Below are positions 9,092 through 16,913 of a stretch of DNA of 32,013 nucleotides, piece after piece. The notes under the pieces are model-generated. The model had not been told where the DNA came from. It searched no databases and was given only the letters and a program-made list of their open reading frames with translations. Position numbers and translations under genes: made by a program. This stretch comes from an uncultured Thalassovita sp. (lineage in GTDB: Bacteria > Bacteroidota > Bacteroidia > Cytophagales > Flammeovirgaceae), in the NCBI GenBank assembly GCA_937129345.1, contig CAKZMZ010000264.1, positions 1 to 32,013 of the forward strand, given 5' to 3'. Position 1 is the stretch's first letter. Every line of letters starts with the position of its first letter.

Positions 9092-10291
9092 TTGAAATTC
9101 TCCGAACTTAAACTAACGCACTCACTACAAGATGGTCTCAAAGCCATAGGCTTTGAAGAGACCACACCAGTACAAGAATTTGCCATTCCAGTAATCTTGC
9201 AAGGGCGTGATATAATTGCATGTGCACAAACAGGAACAGGTAAAACTGCGGCATTTGTATTACCGATATTACATAAAATATCAGTTGAGCAACCCACTGG
9301 TATAGATACCCTTATCATCTCTCCAACAAGAGAACTGGCCCAGCAAATAGACCAACAAATAGAGGGATTGGGTTATTTTACTGGGGCAAGTTCCAAAGCA
9401 ATCTATGGCGGTGGCGATGGCAGCGCTTGGGAAAAAGAGCGCAAAGCGCTTTTAGAAGGTGCCGATATAATAATTGCTACTCCTGGTAAACTGCTCTCTT
9501 TTTTAAGACAAAAAACTGGGGATTTTTCCCAGCTTAAGCACTTAATATTGGATGAGGCAGACCGCATGCTAGACATGGGCTTTTACAATGATATCATTGA
9601 AATTATCAGTTTTTTGCCTAGTAACCGACAAACTTTGCTTTTCTCTGCAACCATGCCTAAAAAAATAAGAGATTTAACAAATAAAATCCTTAAAGAACCC
9701 GAAGAGGTAAGCATTGCCATCTCAAAACCTGCTGAAAAGGTAGTACAAGCGGGTTTTTCAGTATATGACGAGCAGAAAATACCACTTATAGAATGGTTGC
9801 TAAAAATGAGTGATGTAAACAGTGTTATCATTTTTGCCTCAACAAAATCTTCTGTTAGAGAGTTGGCCAAGGCACTTGCCAAAATAAGACCTCACGTAGA
9901 AGAAATACACTCCGACTTAGAGCAACAAGAAAGAGAGGCAGTTCTACGCAATTTTAAAAATAAGAAAACAGAAGTGCTAGTGGCCACAGACATTATTTCA
10001 AGGGGAATAGACATAGACTCCATAGGTATGGTCATAAATTACGATGTACCGCAAGATGCCGAAGATTACATACACCGGGTAGGCAGAACCGCTAGGGCCG
10101 CTTCTGAAGGTGAAGCAGTTACATTGATCAACCCAAAAGACCAGCAACGTTTTGCCAGGATAGAAGAACTTGTAGGCAGTGAGATCAGAAAAGCGCAATT
10201 ACCTTCTTTCTTGGGAGAAGGGCCGAATTATACTCCAAATAAAAATTCTAGGCGTAAAAACTATAGAAAAAGAAGCAGCAAAAGAAAATAG
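9092..10291 (+). CDS. DEAD-box ATP-dependent RNA helicase (RhlE-like)
   Basis: A 399-residue cytoplasmic RNA helicase likely acting in ribosome assembly, mRNA decay or cold adaptation. All core motifs are present: Q motif (GFEETTPVQ, about 20-28), Walker A AQTGTGKT (45-52), PTRELAQQ, TPGK, DEAD (154-157), SAT (185-187), RGIDIDS and HRVGRTAR (328-335). A short, very basic tail (about the last 20 residues) is typical of the RhlE group and should bind RNA. The start is TTG at 9092: an in-frame TAA lies at 9077-9079 and no ATG or GTG occurs between it and the conserved N-terminus, so only TTG 9092 or ATT 9089 is possible. AAGG at 9082-9085 is a modest ribosome site. Confidence 0.93.
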   Translation: MKFSELKLTHSLQDGLKAIGFEETTPVQEFAIPVILQGRDIIACAQTGTGKTAAFVLPILHKISVEQPTGIDTLIISPTRELAQQIDQQIEGLGYFTGASSKAIYGGGDGSAWEKERKALLEGADIIIATPGKLLSFLRQKTGDFSQLKHLILDEADRMLDMGFYNDIIEIISFLPSNRQTLLFSATMPKKIRDLTNKILKEPEEVSIAISKPAEKVVQAGFSVYDEQKIPLIEWLLKMSDVNSVIIFASTKSSVRELAKALAKIRPHVEEIHSDLEQQEREAVLRNFKNKKTEVLVATDIISRGIDIDSIGMVINYDVPQDAEDYIHRVGRTARAASEGEAVTLINPKDQQRFARIEELVGSEIRKAQLPSFLGEGPNYTPNKNSRRKNYRKRSSKRK

Positions 10292-10311
10292 TGTTCTATA
10301 AAAACTAGCTT

Positions 10312-10785
10312 TTAAAAAAGGCCTATGATCAACTCGCCCAACTTGTAGCTTATGTAAACCGCTCCAATAACAAAAATGATTATACAGCTTATCACCATTA
10401 AAAATATACCTTTGACGTTAGGAGTTTCAAAATCACTTACTTGATTATTTTTATGGTGCCTTTTCAATAGGTCGAGATTTCTTTGGTTTGCCTTAAAGCC
10501 CACATCAAATAAATCTCCCAACAACGGCACAGTACCTACAACATAGTCTATGGCTATATTGCCCAGCATTTGTGCTGCAATTTTAGTTGTGATCCCCTTT
10601 CTGGCCATCATTAAGATCAGCCCCCCCGAAATTAACATAGAAGTGGCATCTCCAGCACCGGGAATCAGGCCAATTAAGGCATCTAAACCAAAGCGTATGT
10701 TCGTCCCAGGAATCACCACAGCAGAATCCATAAGTTTGACCAATTTGTCTAGTAGGGTGTTTTCCGTTTGTTTTGTAGCTTTCAT
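10312..10785 (-). CDS. DUF4112 domain membrane protein
   Basis: A 157-residue small integral membrane protein of the DUF4112 family, function unknown. The family core is clear: LVKLMDSAVVIPGT, FGLDALIGLIPGAGD, a glycine-rich hydrophobic segment, VGTVPLLGDLFDVGFKAN and a polar RNLDLLKRH stretch. A final hydrophobic helix (about 129-150) gives a likely second or third membrane span. It converges with the helicase gene (20 bases apart) and is divergent from the RNA methyltransferase gene with only 29 bases between the start codons, so the two promoters must overlap or lie within the neighbour genes. No link to either neighbour is evident. Confidence 0.83.
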   Translation of the reverse strand: MKATKQTENTLLDKLVKLMDSAVVIPGTNIRFGLDALIGLIPGAGDATSMLISGGLILMMARKGITTKIAAQMLGNIAIDYVVGTVPLLGDLFDVGFKANQRNLDLLKRHHKNNQVSDFETPNVKGIFLMVISCIIIFVIGAVYISYKLGELIIGLF

Positions 10786-10814
10786 TCAAACATTTTTTTG
10801 TAAAGATAACAGCT

Positions 10815-11348
10815 ATGAGAAAACTCTCTATGGATGAACTCAACAGAATCTCAGTAGAGGAGTTCAAGGGTATCGATAAAAATCCAATAACCATAATTCT
10901 AGATAATGTAAGAAGCTTAAACAATGTGGGCTCGGCTTTTAGAACAGCAGATGCCTTTAAGATTAAAAAAGTTTGTCTTTGTGGCATTACCGGTACGCCA
11001 CCCCACCGAGATATAAGAAAAACTGCATTAGGTGCTACCGAATCGGTAGATTGGCAATACTTCGATAATACACTAGAGGCAATTAAGGCATGTAAGGCAA
11101 CAGGCCATAAGATCATAGCGATTGAACAGGCAGATAAGGCACAATCATTAGAATCGTTCCATACAAAAACCAATGAAAAATATGCTTTTGTTTTTGGTAA
11201 TGAGGTATTCGGTGTGGAAGATGATGCCTTACAAAACTGTGACTTTGCTCTAGAAATACCTCAATTTGGCACAAAACACTCACTCAATATTTCTGTTAGC
11301 ATAGGGGTAATTTTATGGCATTGCGTAAATCAGATGCTAAATAAATAG
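10815..11348 (+). CDS. SpoU/TrmH family RNA 2'-O-ribose methyltransferase
   Basis: A 177-residue SPOUT-class enzyme that should transfer methyl from S-adenosylmethionine to a ribose 2'-OH in tRNA or rRNA. The three SpoU motifs are visible: motif 1 NVGSAFRTAD (Asn37 and the key Arg43), motif 2 FVFGNEVFGVED and motif 3 IPQFGTKHSLNISVSIGV, which form the trefoil knot and cofactor site. It is a minimal catalytic domain without the N-terminal substrate-recognition domain of RlmB-type enzymes, closer in size to TrmL/TrmH. The target nucleotide cannot be told from the sequence. ATG 10815 was chosen; the N-terminal stretch MRKLSMDELNR is commonly seen in Bacteroidota members. Confidence 0.9.
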   Translation: MRKLSMDELNRISVEEFKGIDKNPITIILDNVRSLNNVGSAFRTADAFKIKKVCLCGITGTPPHRDIRKTALGATESVDWQYFDNTLEAIKACKATGHKIIAIEQADKAQSLESFHTKTNEKYAFVFGNEVFGVEDDALQNCDFALEIPQFGTKHSLNISVSIGVILWHCVNQMLNK

Positions 11349-11398
11349 CCATTTTTTTTATAAAACCTAGGCTATATCTATAATTAAGCGTAAAGCTT

Positions 11399-11451
11399 TG
11401 TACATTTAAAGCAGATTATTTGGCATTAAAAAATGTACACAATTATCTTTA
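11399..11451 (+). promoter_or_regulatory. Candidate promoter with overlapping inverted repeat
   Basis: TTTG at 11419-11422 and TATCTTTA at 11444-11451 (one mismatch to TAnnTTTG), 21 bases apart, resemble a Bacteroidota sigma-A promoter for the hydroxylase gene at 11489. A perfect 9-bp inverted repeat TGTACATTT / AAATGTACA (11399-11407 and 11431-11439) brackets the -33 box and would suit a dimeric regulator. Both the promoter and the operator role are inferences. Confidence 0.38.
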
Positions 11452-11488
11452 CGTTTCTTAAATTTTAACTTTTTCAAATTCAAAGTAC

Positions 11489-12418
11489 ATGGATGTAACA
11501 AATCCCCTGTTATACGCACTTCCATTTTTCCTCACTTTAATCGCTTTTGAAATAGTACTGAGTGTTAAGCACGATAGGCACCTTTACTATTGGAACGACT
11601 TTTTTGCAAGCGCATCAATGGGAGCCGGAGCTACAATCTTGGCCTCTGCCACTAAATTAATTTCAATCGGCGCATTCTTCTTCTTATTTGAGGTTTTTAA
11701 ACCTGTGAGAATGGCATTGTTTGGTTATGAAACCTTAGGCTGGGCTTGGTATACTTGGATCATCTGCCAATTTTTAGATGACCACAACTACTATTGGTAC
11801 CACCGTTTAAGCCACACCGTTAGGGTGCTTTGGGCAGCGCATATCGTCCACCACTCTTCTGAGAACTTTAATTTAGGTTCTGGAATAAGAAATGGTTGGT
11901 TCACATTATTCTATAAGCCAATTTTCTGGCTGTGGATGCCAATTGTTGGTTTTGAGCCGATTATGATCGCTACCTGTCTGGGCATACAGGCCATTTATCA
12001 ATTTCACTTACATACCAAATCGGTACCGCACATGGGCTTTTTAGAGAAGTTCATGAACACTCCAAGGCAGCACCAAGTGCACCATTCATGCAATTTTGAA
12101 TACTTGGATAAAAACCACGGAGGCTTTTTAAACATCTTTGACAGATTTTATGGCAGCTTTCTACATCTAGACGATAAAATCAAACCAAAATTTGGCGTGA
12201 TACATCCGCCTAATTCATTTAATCCTTTAGTGATTGCCACACATGAATATAAAAATATCTGGAAAGATGTAAAAAAATCAAAAAACTTTAAAGAAGCATT
12301 TATGTACATATTTGGCCCTCCAGGCTGGAGTCCCGACGGATCTACGCTTACCGTTAGAGAAATACAAAGGGCAATGAACGAAGAAGCCCAATTAGACAAA
12401 TCTAAATTAGTATCATAA
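11489..12418 (+). CDS. Sterol desaturase / fatty acid hydroxylase superfamily membrane protein
   Basis: A 309-residue multi-span membrane protein of the di-iron hydroxylase superfamily, which oxygenates lipid chains or ether lipids. The histidine clusters that hold the metal pair are complete: HRLSH (H105, H109), HIVHH (H118, H121, H122), HLH (H173, H175) with H181, and HQVHH (H195, H198, H199). Hydrophobic segments occupy about residues 8-25, 45-70 and 140-172. The layout with TPRQHQVHH resembles bacterial relatives of alkylglycerol monooxygenase, but the substrate cannot be assigned. It stands alone with its own candidate promoter upstream and a strong terminator immediately downstream. Confidence 0.88.
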   Translation: MDVTNPLLYALPFFLTLIAFEIVLSVKHDRHLYYWNDFFASASMGAGATILASATKLISIGAFFFLFEVFKPVRMALFGYETLGWAWYTWIICQFLDDHNYYWYHRLSHTVRVLWAAHIVHHSSENFNLGSGIRNGWFTLFYKPIFWLWMPIVGFEPIMIATCLGIQAIYQFHLHTKSVPHMGFLEKFMNTPRQHQVHHSCNFEYLDKNHGGFLNIFDRFYGSFLHLDDKIKPKFGVIHPPNSFNPLVIATHEYKNIWKDVKKSKNFKEAFMYIFGPPGWSPDGSTLTVREIQRAMNEEAQLDKSKLVS

Positions 12419-12454
12419 AAAAAGTCCTGCCCTTTAAAGGGCAGGACTTTTTTT
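12417..12454. terminator. Strong bidirectional-type terminator
   Basis: A perfect palindrome with core AAGTCCTGCCCTTT / AAAGGGCAGGACTT, flanked by A and T runs, forms a stem of about 14 bp beginning right after the TAA of the hydroxylase gene. It has a T tract on both strands. On the plus strand it ends the hydroxylase transcript; nothing on the minus strand needs it nearby. Confidence 0.9.
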
Positions 12455-12565
12455 TAATGCAGGCATCATTTTTTCTTATTTTTTCATTTTGTAAGTGCTT
12501 ACTCTTTAAGCGATTTTTTTATTTTTATTAAACTTTTTGCCAATTCCCATTATCAAACTCAGCCA

Positions 12566-13162
12566 ATGCTATTTAAACCCACTTGGTTATTTTTATCTAT
12601 AAGTTTGTTTTTAAATCAAAACATTTTGGCCCAAACCTATAACTACCAAATATTTAAAGGCGATAAGCCAATAGGTAACATGGTCACAAAAAGAGTTCAA
12701 AATGGAAGATTTACAGAATTTAATATCGAGAGTAATGCTACTTTTAGAATAATATTTGAATTTAATACCCAATTTAAGTTTGAAACTATTTTTTCTGAGG
12801 GCAAATTATGTAAGTCTTATGCGCAAAATAAGCTCAACGATTCGGAGCGTGAGTCTACACTGATCACTTGGGAGGATGAAAAATACAAATTGCTGAAAGA
12901 CAGTAAAGAAAGCAAGCTGCTTGAAATCAAGCGCCCTGATTATGCTATGGCAAACTTATATTATCAAGAGCCTAAAGAAAGAACCGAGGTGTTTTCAGAG
13001 CGATTTGGAGAATTTTTGCAAATCAAAAGTATCGGCAATGCGCAATATGAACTTACATTACCCGATGGCAGAACAAACATTTATACTTATAAAAACGGAC
13101 GATGTAGCGAAGTAAAAGTAAACCATATGCTGGCTACTTTATATTTTAGGTTGATGCATTAA
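12566..13162 (+). CDS. DUF6134-like exported protein
   Basis: A 198-residue exported protein with a signal peptide (hydrophobic LFLSISLFLNQNILAQ, cleavage after AQ near residue 22). The rest is a mostly beta-strand domain opening with YNYQIFKGDKPIGNM, rich in alternating strands and ending VNHMLATLYFRL. This matches my recollection of the DUF6134 family in Bacteroidota, whose function is unknown; the pattern of a strand, an I-G turn and antiparallel strands suggests a small lipid- or ligand-binding barrel, which is only a guess. Its stop codon shares TTAA with the convergent gene. No operon partner. Confidence 0.72.
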   Translation: MLFKPTWLFLSISLFLNQNILAQTYNYQIFKGDKPIGNMVTKRVQNGRFTEFNIESNATFRIIFEFNTQFKFETIFSEGKLCKSYAQNKLNDSERESTLITWEDEKYKLLKDSKESKLLEIKRPDYAMANLYYQEPKERTEVFSERFGEFLQIKSIGNAQYELTLPDGRTNIYTYKNGRCSEVKVNHMLATLYFRLMH

Positions 13163-13458
13163 TCTGCATAAGTAATGTAGAGATATTGGTAATAAGCCTC
13201 TTCTGCCTGTAGCACTTGCTTGATCATGAGCTTATCTAGGTAAACATCTCTCTTGTACAATCTTCGCTGTACAATACCAGCAATCCTTTCTTGTGAGATC
13301 AGGCATTTCTCGCTGTAAGTGAGCGAGTCCATGTACCTGTTCTTTTCAGACAAAATCCCAAAAATCTCTTTTATAGAAATAGATTTTCTTAAAAATGCAG
13401 GCAAGTTACGATAAGTGTTAATCGATATACCTTTGGGTGTTTCAAAAAAGCTTTCCAT
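13159..13458 (-). CDS. Small protein of unknown function
   Basis: A 99-residue protein I do not recognise. The frame is open up to 13557, but the upstream part (Cys/Phe-rich, no typical signal) looks non-coding, and ATG 13458 (MESFFETPKGI) is preferred. The sequence is mostly helical, charged, with motifs LPAFLRKSISIKEIFGILSEKNRY and ERIAGIVQRRLYKRDVYLDKL, and no membrane segment or signal peptide. It ends with tyrosines (YYQYLYITYAD). Helical content and basic patches would allow a protein- or nucleic-acid-binding role, but nothing proves it. It converges on the DUF6134 gene: both stops lie in the same TTAA at 13159-13162. Confidence 0.55.
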   Translation of the reverse strand: MESFFETPKGISINTYRNLPAFLRKSISIKEIFGILSEKNRYMDSLTYSEKCLISQERIAGIVQRRLYKRDVYLDKLMIKQVLQAEEAYYQYLYITYAD

Positions 13459-13700
13459 AACTTTAAATTTTTGATTCACCTCTAAATAAAACCAGCAGAA
13501 CGTAAGGGATTTACGGACTAAGCAATAAAATCGATTTTTATTTTCAACAATGGGCAAATCTCAAAAAGTAGAAAGCAAGCATCCTAAAAGTTTGATAAAC
13601 TGATTTTCAACAAAGTGGGTTGCATCTATCCTAATTCTACTTTTCTGTCGTTACGAAGGAGTAGTATTTTTTTGATAATTTATTTTTTCCAAAACCTAAT

Positions 13701-15617
13701 ATGTGTTCCGTTTCAGGATTTATTTCTCCTAATTTTTCGCGCTCCCATATTCAAAGAATGAACAGAAGCATGGCACACAGAGGGCCAGATGCTGGAGGGA
13801 TTTTTTTCAATGAAGCCCAGTACGTTGCATTGGCGCACAATAGGTTGAGTATTTTAGATTTATCAGAAAATGAAAATCAGCCTTTTTATTCTTCTTGCGG
13901 AAGATATGTAATGGTTTTTAATGGGGAGATATACAATTTTGCTGACCTTCGGAACAAAATAGAAGTATTTAGTAGAGAAAAAGCCGAGCTTAATGCAAAA
14001 AGCAAAAATATAGAGGTAGTTACAGAAGATAAACTTTTTAAAACCAATAGCGACACAGAGGTGTTGGCAGAGGGCTTCGCTTTTTGGGGCATGAACATGG
14101 CAGAAAAACTCAACGGCATGTTCGCTTTTACAATTTATGATCAAGAAGAAGAAGCACTCTATCTTTTTAGAGATAGAATGGGCATTAAGCCTTTGTATTA
14201 CTACCAAAGAGATGATGATTTTGCATTTGCTTCCGAAATCAAAGGCTTAAGCAGTTTATTGCTAGACAGAGAACTAGCCATTAATCAAGATGCCATACAA
14301 TCTTTTTTGCATCTCGGCTACATCAATAACAACCAAACCATTTTTAAGGAAATACATGCCTTACCAGCAGGATGCGTAGGCATTTACAAAGACAAGCAGT
14401 TAAAAATCATCCCTTATTGGCAAGCAGAAGACAAAATAGCTGCAGATACACTTGGCGATGAAAAAACCGCAAAAAAATCGCTCAAAACATTGATCGAAAA
14501 ATCGGTGCAAAAGCGCATGATCAGCGATGTGCCTATCGGTACTTTTTTAAGTGGAGGCACCGACTCAAGTTTGATTACGGCCATTGCCAACAAATTTCAC
14601 CCAAGCAAACTTAAAACTTTTTCTATAGGCTTTAAAGAAGCCAAGTACGATGAAAGTAAGCATGCCAAAAGTGTCGCAGAACATCTCAAAACAGAGCACC
14701 ATGAGTTTATTTTATCGCACGATGAGGCCTTGGAGAAAGTAGCCGACCTTACTGCAATCTACGATCAACCATTTGCCGATTCTTCTGCGATTCCTACGCT
14801 ATTGGTTTCGCATTATGCAAAAAAGCATGTAAGCGTAGCGTTGTCTGGCGATGGTGGCGACGAGCTTTTTATGGGCTATGGCATGTACAATTGGGCAAAA
14901 AGATTGCAAAATCCTTTTGTAAAAGCAGTGAGGCCTTTGCTAAAAACAGGCTTGTCGATGCATCCGAATCACAGATACAAAAGGGCTGCGCTGCTCTTTC
15001 AAAAACATTCTGAAAGTAAGAGCCATATTTTTTCTCAAGAACAATATTTGTTTAGCGAGGCCGAGTTAGGCAAGCTGCTAAAATCGGCAAAGAAGCCTAC
15101 AAGGACACAAGACAGCTTTAACAAATTAAAAAGAAACTTAAGTGCAGTAGAAGCACAAGCATTTTTTGACCTAACCAACTATTTAAAAGATGATCTTTTG
15201 GTAAAAGTAGATATCGCATCTATGCAATCTGGCCTTGAGGTACGGGTACCGCTTTTGGATCATCGCATTGTTGAGTTTGCCTTGAACTTAAACCAAAAGC
15301 TCAAACTCAATAAAGACAGCAGTAAATATTTGCTCAAACAAGTGCTCTACGACTATCTGCCAAAGCAACTGATGGAACGGCCCAAGTGGGGATTCTCCAT
15401 ACCTTTAGATGAGTGGCTTGGCAAAGAATTAAGACCACTTATCGATCAATACCTCGAAGAAAGCCTAGTAGAAGCTGCAGGGATTGTGCACTTTTCAGAA
15501 GTTAAAAAGCTAATTACACGCTTTGATAAAGGCCACAAATACTTGTACAACCGACTTTGGACATTAATTCTCCTGCACAAATGGCTTTATGAAAATGGCC
15601 GTATCAATCATTCTTGA
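13701..15617 (+). CDS. asnB: Glutamine-dependent asparagine synthase / sugar amidotransferase
   Basis: A 638-residue class II glutamine amidotransferase fused to an ATP-pyrophosphatase synthetase domain. Cys2 is the glutaminase nucleophile (MCSVSGF); HRGPD, RLSILDL and FNGEIYN (73-79) complete that site. The synthetase PP-loop is SGGTDSS (284-290), followed by SIGF, SGDGGDELFMGY and VRVPLLDHR. It may make asparagine, or amidate a uronic acid in a glycan: it leads a run of two glycosyltransferases, as such enzymes do in polysaccharide loci. A charged insertion of about 26 residues (87-112) separates FNGEIYNFADLRNKI from SDTEV, which are close together in typical members. ATG 13701 is fixed by Cys2. 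Its TGA stop overlaps the next start. Confidence 0.9.
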   Translation: MCSVSGFISPNFSRSHIQRMNRSMAHRGPDAGGIFFNEAQYVALAHNRLSILDLSENENQPFYSSCGRYVMVFNGEIYNFADLRNKIEVFSREKAELNAKSKNIEVVTEDKLFKTNSDTEVLAEGFAFWGMNMAEKLNGMFAFTIYDQEEEALYLFRDRMGIKPLYYYQRDDDFAFASEIKGLSSLLLDRELAINQDAIQSFLHLGYINNNQTIFKEIHALPAGCVGIYKDKQLKIIPYWQAEDKIAADTLGDEKTAKKSLKTLIEKSVQKRMISDVPIGTFLSGGTDSSLITAIANKFHPSKLKTFSIGFKEAKYDESKHAKSVAEHLKTEHHEFILSHDEALEKVADLTAIYDQPFADSSAIPTLLVSHYAKKHVSVALSGDGGDELFMGYGMYNWAKRLQNPFVKAVRPLLKTGLSMHPNHRYKRAALLFQKHSESKSHIFSQEQYLFSEAELGKLLKSAKKPTRTQDSFNKLKRNLSAVEAQAFFDLTNYLKDDLLVKVDIASMQSGLEVRVPLLDHRIVEFALNLNQKLKLNKDSSKYLLKQVLYDYLPKQLMERPKWGFSIPLDEWLGKELRPLIDQYLEESLVEAAGIVHFSEVKKLITRFDKGHKYLYNRLWTLILLHKWLYENGRINHS

Positions 15618-16903
15618 AAGTAAAATATAAAACCTTGCAAGCTAAAAACGTACTTTACTTATCTTATGACGGTATGACCGATCCACTCGGACAATCACAG
15701 GTAATTCCTTACCTGCACGGCTTGAGTCAAAGAGGATATTCCATACATCTTATAAGCTTCGAAAAGGGCAGTAAAGAAAATAGCGCAAATGAAATACAGC
15801 AAGCCCTGAACCACGCAGGCATTATTTGGCATCCTTTAAAATACACGCCTAAACCGCCAGTTCTTTCTACCCTGTTTGATCTTTGGGTACTTTTTAATAA
15901 GGTAAAGAAATTGCAAAAACAGCATAGTTTTGAACTAGTACATTGCAGAAGTTATATTACTGCACTTGTGGGGCGTTGGCTGCAGAAAAAACATGAGGTT
16001 AAGTTCCTTTTCGATATGCGGGGTTTTTTTGCAGATGAACGCATAGATGGTAACATTTGGAGCTTGCAAAATCCTGTTTTTAAGTTGATATACCAATTTT
16101 TTAAGAAACAAGAAAAAATATTTTTTAGCAGTGCAGACCAAACAGTTTGCCTTACCCACGAGGGCAAAAAAATTATAGAACAGCAAATTATGGCGAGAGA
16201 GAGATGCAGCCCTGTTTCGGTGATTCCTTGCTGTGCGGATACAGGCTTATTCAACCCCTCAGAGATTTCTGAAAAAAAAACCGTATACAGAGAAAGGATC
16301 AATATTAAAAAAGGACAAGAGGTAGTAGCATACCTTGGTTCTATAGGAACTTGGTACATGCTGCCAGAAATGCTAGATTTTTTTAGGATGCTCTTGATAA
16401 AATCTCCAAATACTATTTTTCTCTTTATTACCAAAGAAGACCCCGAAAGCATTATTAATGAAGCAAAATATCGCGGCATTAACGCTTCTAACCTAAGAGT
16501 AGTAAAAGCAAACAGAGAGGAAGTGCCCATTTTTCTTTCTTTGGCAAGCGTTGGCTTGTTTTTTATAAAACCTGTCTTTTCTAAAAAAGCATCTTCGCCC
16601 ACCAAGCAAGGAGAATTTATGAGTATGGGAATACCCGTAATATGCAATAGTGGTGTAGGTGACTCTGACCACGTCATCAATAAATATCAATCAGGTATTT
16701 TAATAAATGATTTTAATGAGTTGGCATACCATAAAGCTGTGCACCAAATAAATCAGAAAAAATGGGCCTCAGCAGAAAAAATCCGGTCTGGCGCTAAGGA
16801 TTACTTTTCATTAGAAAAAGGCATAGCTTCCTACGAAAAAATCTATAGTAGATTGATTGGGCAAGAAGACCAAAAAGAAAAAACTGCATTGGTAACTAAC
16901 TAA
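15614..16903 (+). CDS. Glycosyltransferase, family 4 (GT-B fold)
   Basis: A 429-residue cytoplasmic or membrane-associated glycosyltransferase that should add a sugar from a nucleotide donor to a growing glycan. The N-terminal half shows the GT4 opening VLYLSYDGMTDPLGQSQ.IPY and VHCRSYI; the C-terminal half has AYLGSIGTWY, an NLRVVKANREEVP segment and GEFMSMGIPVICNSGVGDSD, the donor-binding region. The start is TTG 15614, overlapping the asnB stop as TTGA; the first ATG (in DGMTD) would delete the first Rossmann strand, so TTG is favoured. Tight overlap means translational coupling with asnB. Donor and acceptor are unknown. Confidence 0.85.
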   Translation: MKVKYKTLQAKNVLYLSYDGMTDPLGQSQVIPYLHGLSQRGYSIHLISFEKGSKENSANEIQQALNHAGIIWHPLKYTPKPPVLSTLFDLWVLFNKVKKLQKQHSFELVHCRSYITALVGRWLQKKHEVKFLFDMRGFFADERIDGNIWSLQNPVFKLIYQFFKKQEKIFFSSADQTVCLTHEGKKIIEQQIMARERCSPVSVIPCCADTGLFNPSEISEKKTVYRERINIKKGQEVVAYLGSIGTWYMLPEMLDFFRMLLIKSPNTIFLFITKEDPESIINEAKYRGINASNLRVVKANREEVPIFLSLASVGLFFIKPVFSKKASSPTKQGEFMSMGIPVICNSGVGDSDHVINKYQSGILINDFNELAYHKAVHQINQKKWASAEKIRSGAKDYFSLEKGIASYEKIYSRLIGQEDQKEKTALVTN

Positions 16904-16913
16904 ATTAAAGGCG

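Noticed and set aside
10583-11173. Minus-strand 196-codon frame across the DUF4112/methyltransferase pair
   Set aside because: Antisense to both; the protein sequence is the reverse of conserved methyltransferase codons.
13459-13557. N-terminal extension of the 99-residue unknown gene
   Set aside because: Cys/Phe-rich, no conserved pattern; ATG 13458 is a better start.
15952-16680. Minus-strand 242-codon frame inside the first glycosyltransferase
   Set aside because: Fully antisense to a well-supported gene and lacks recognisable domains.
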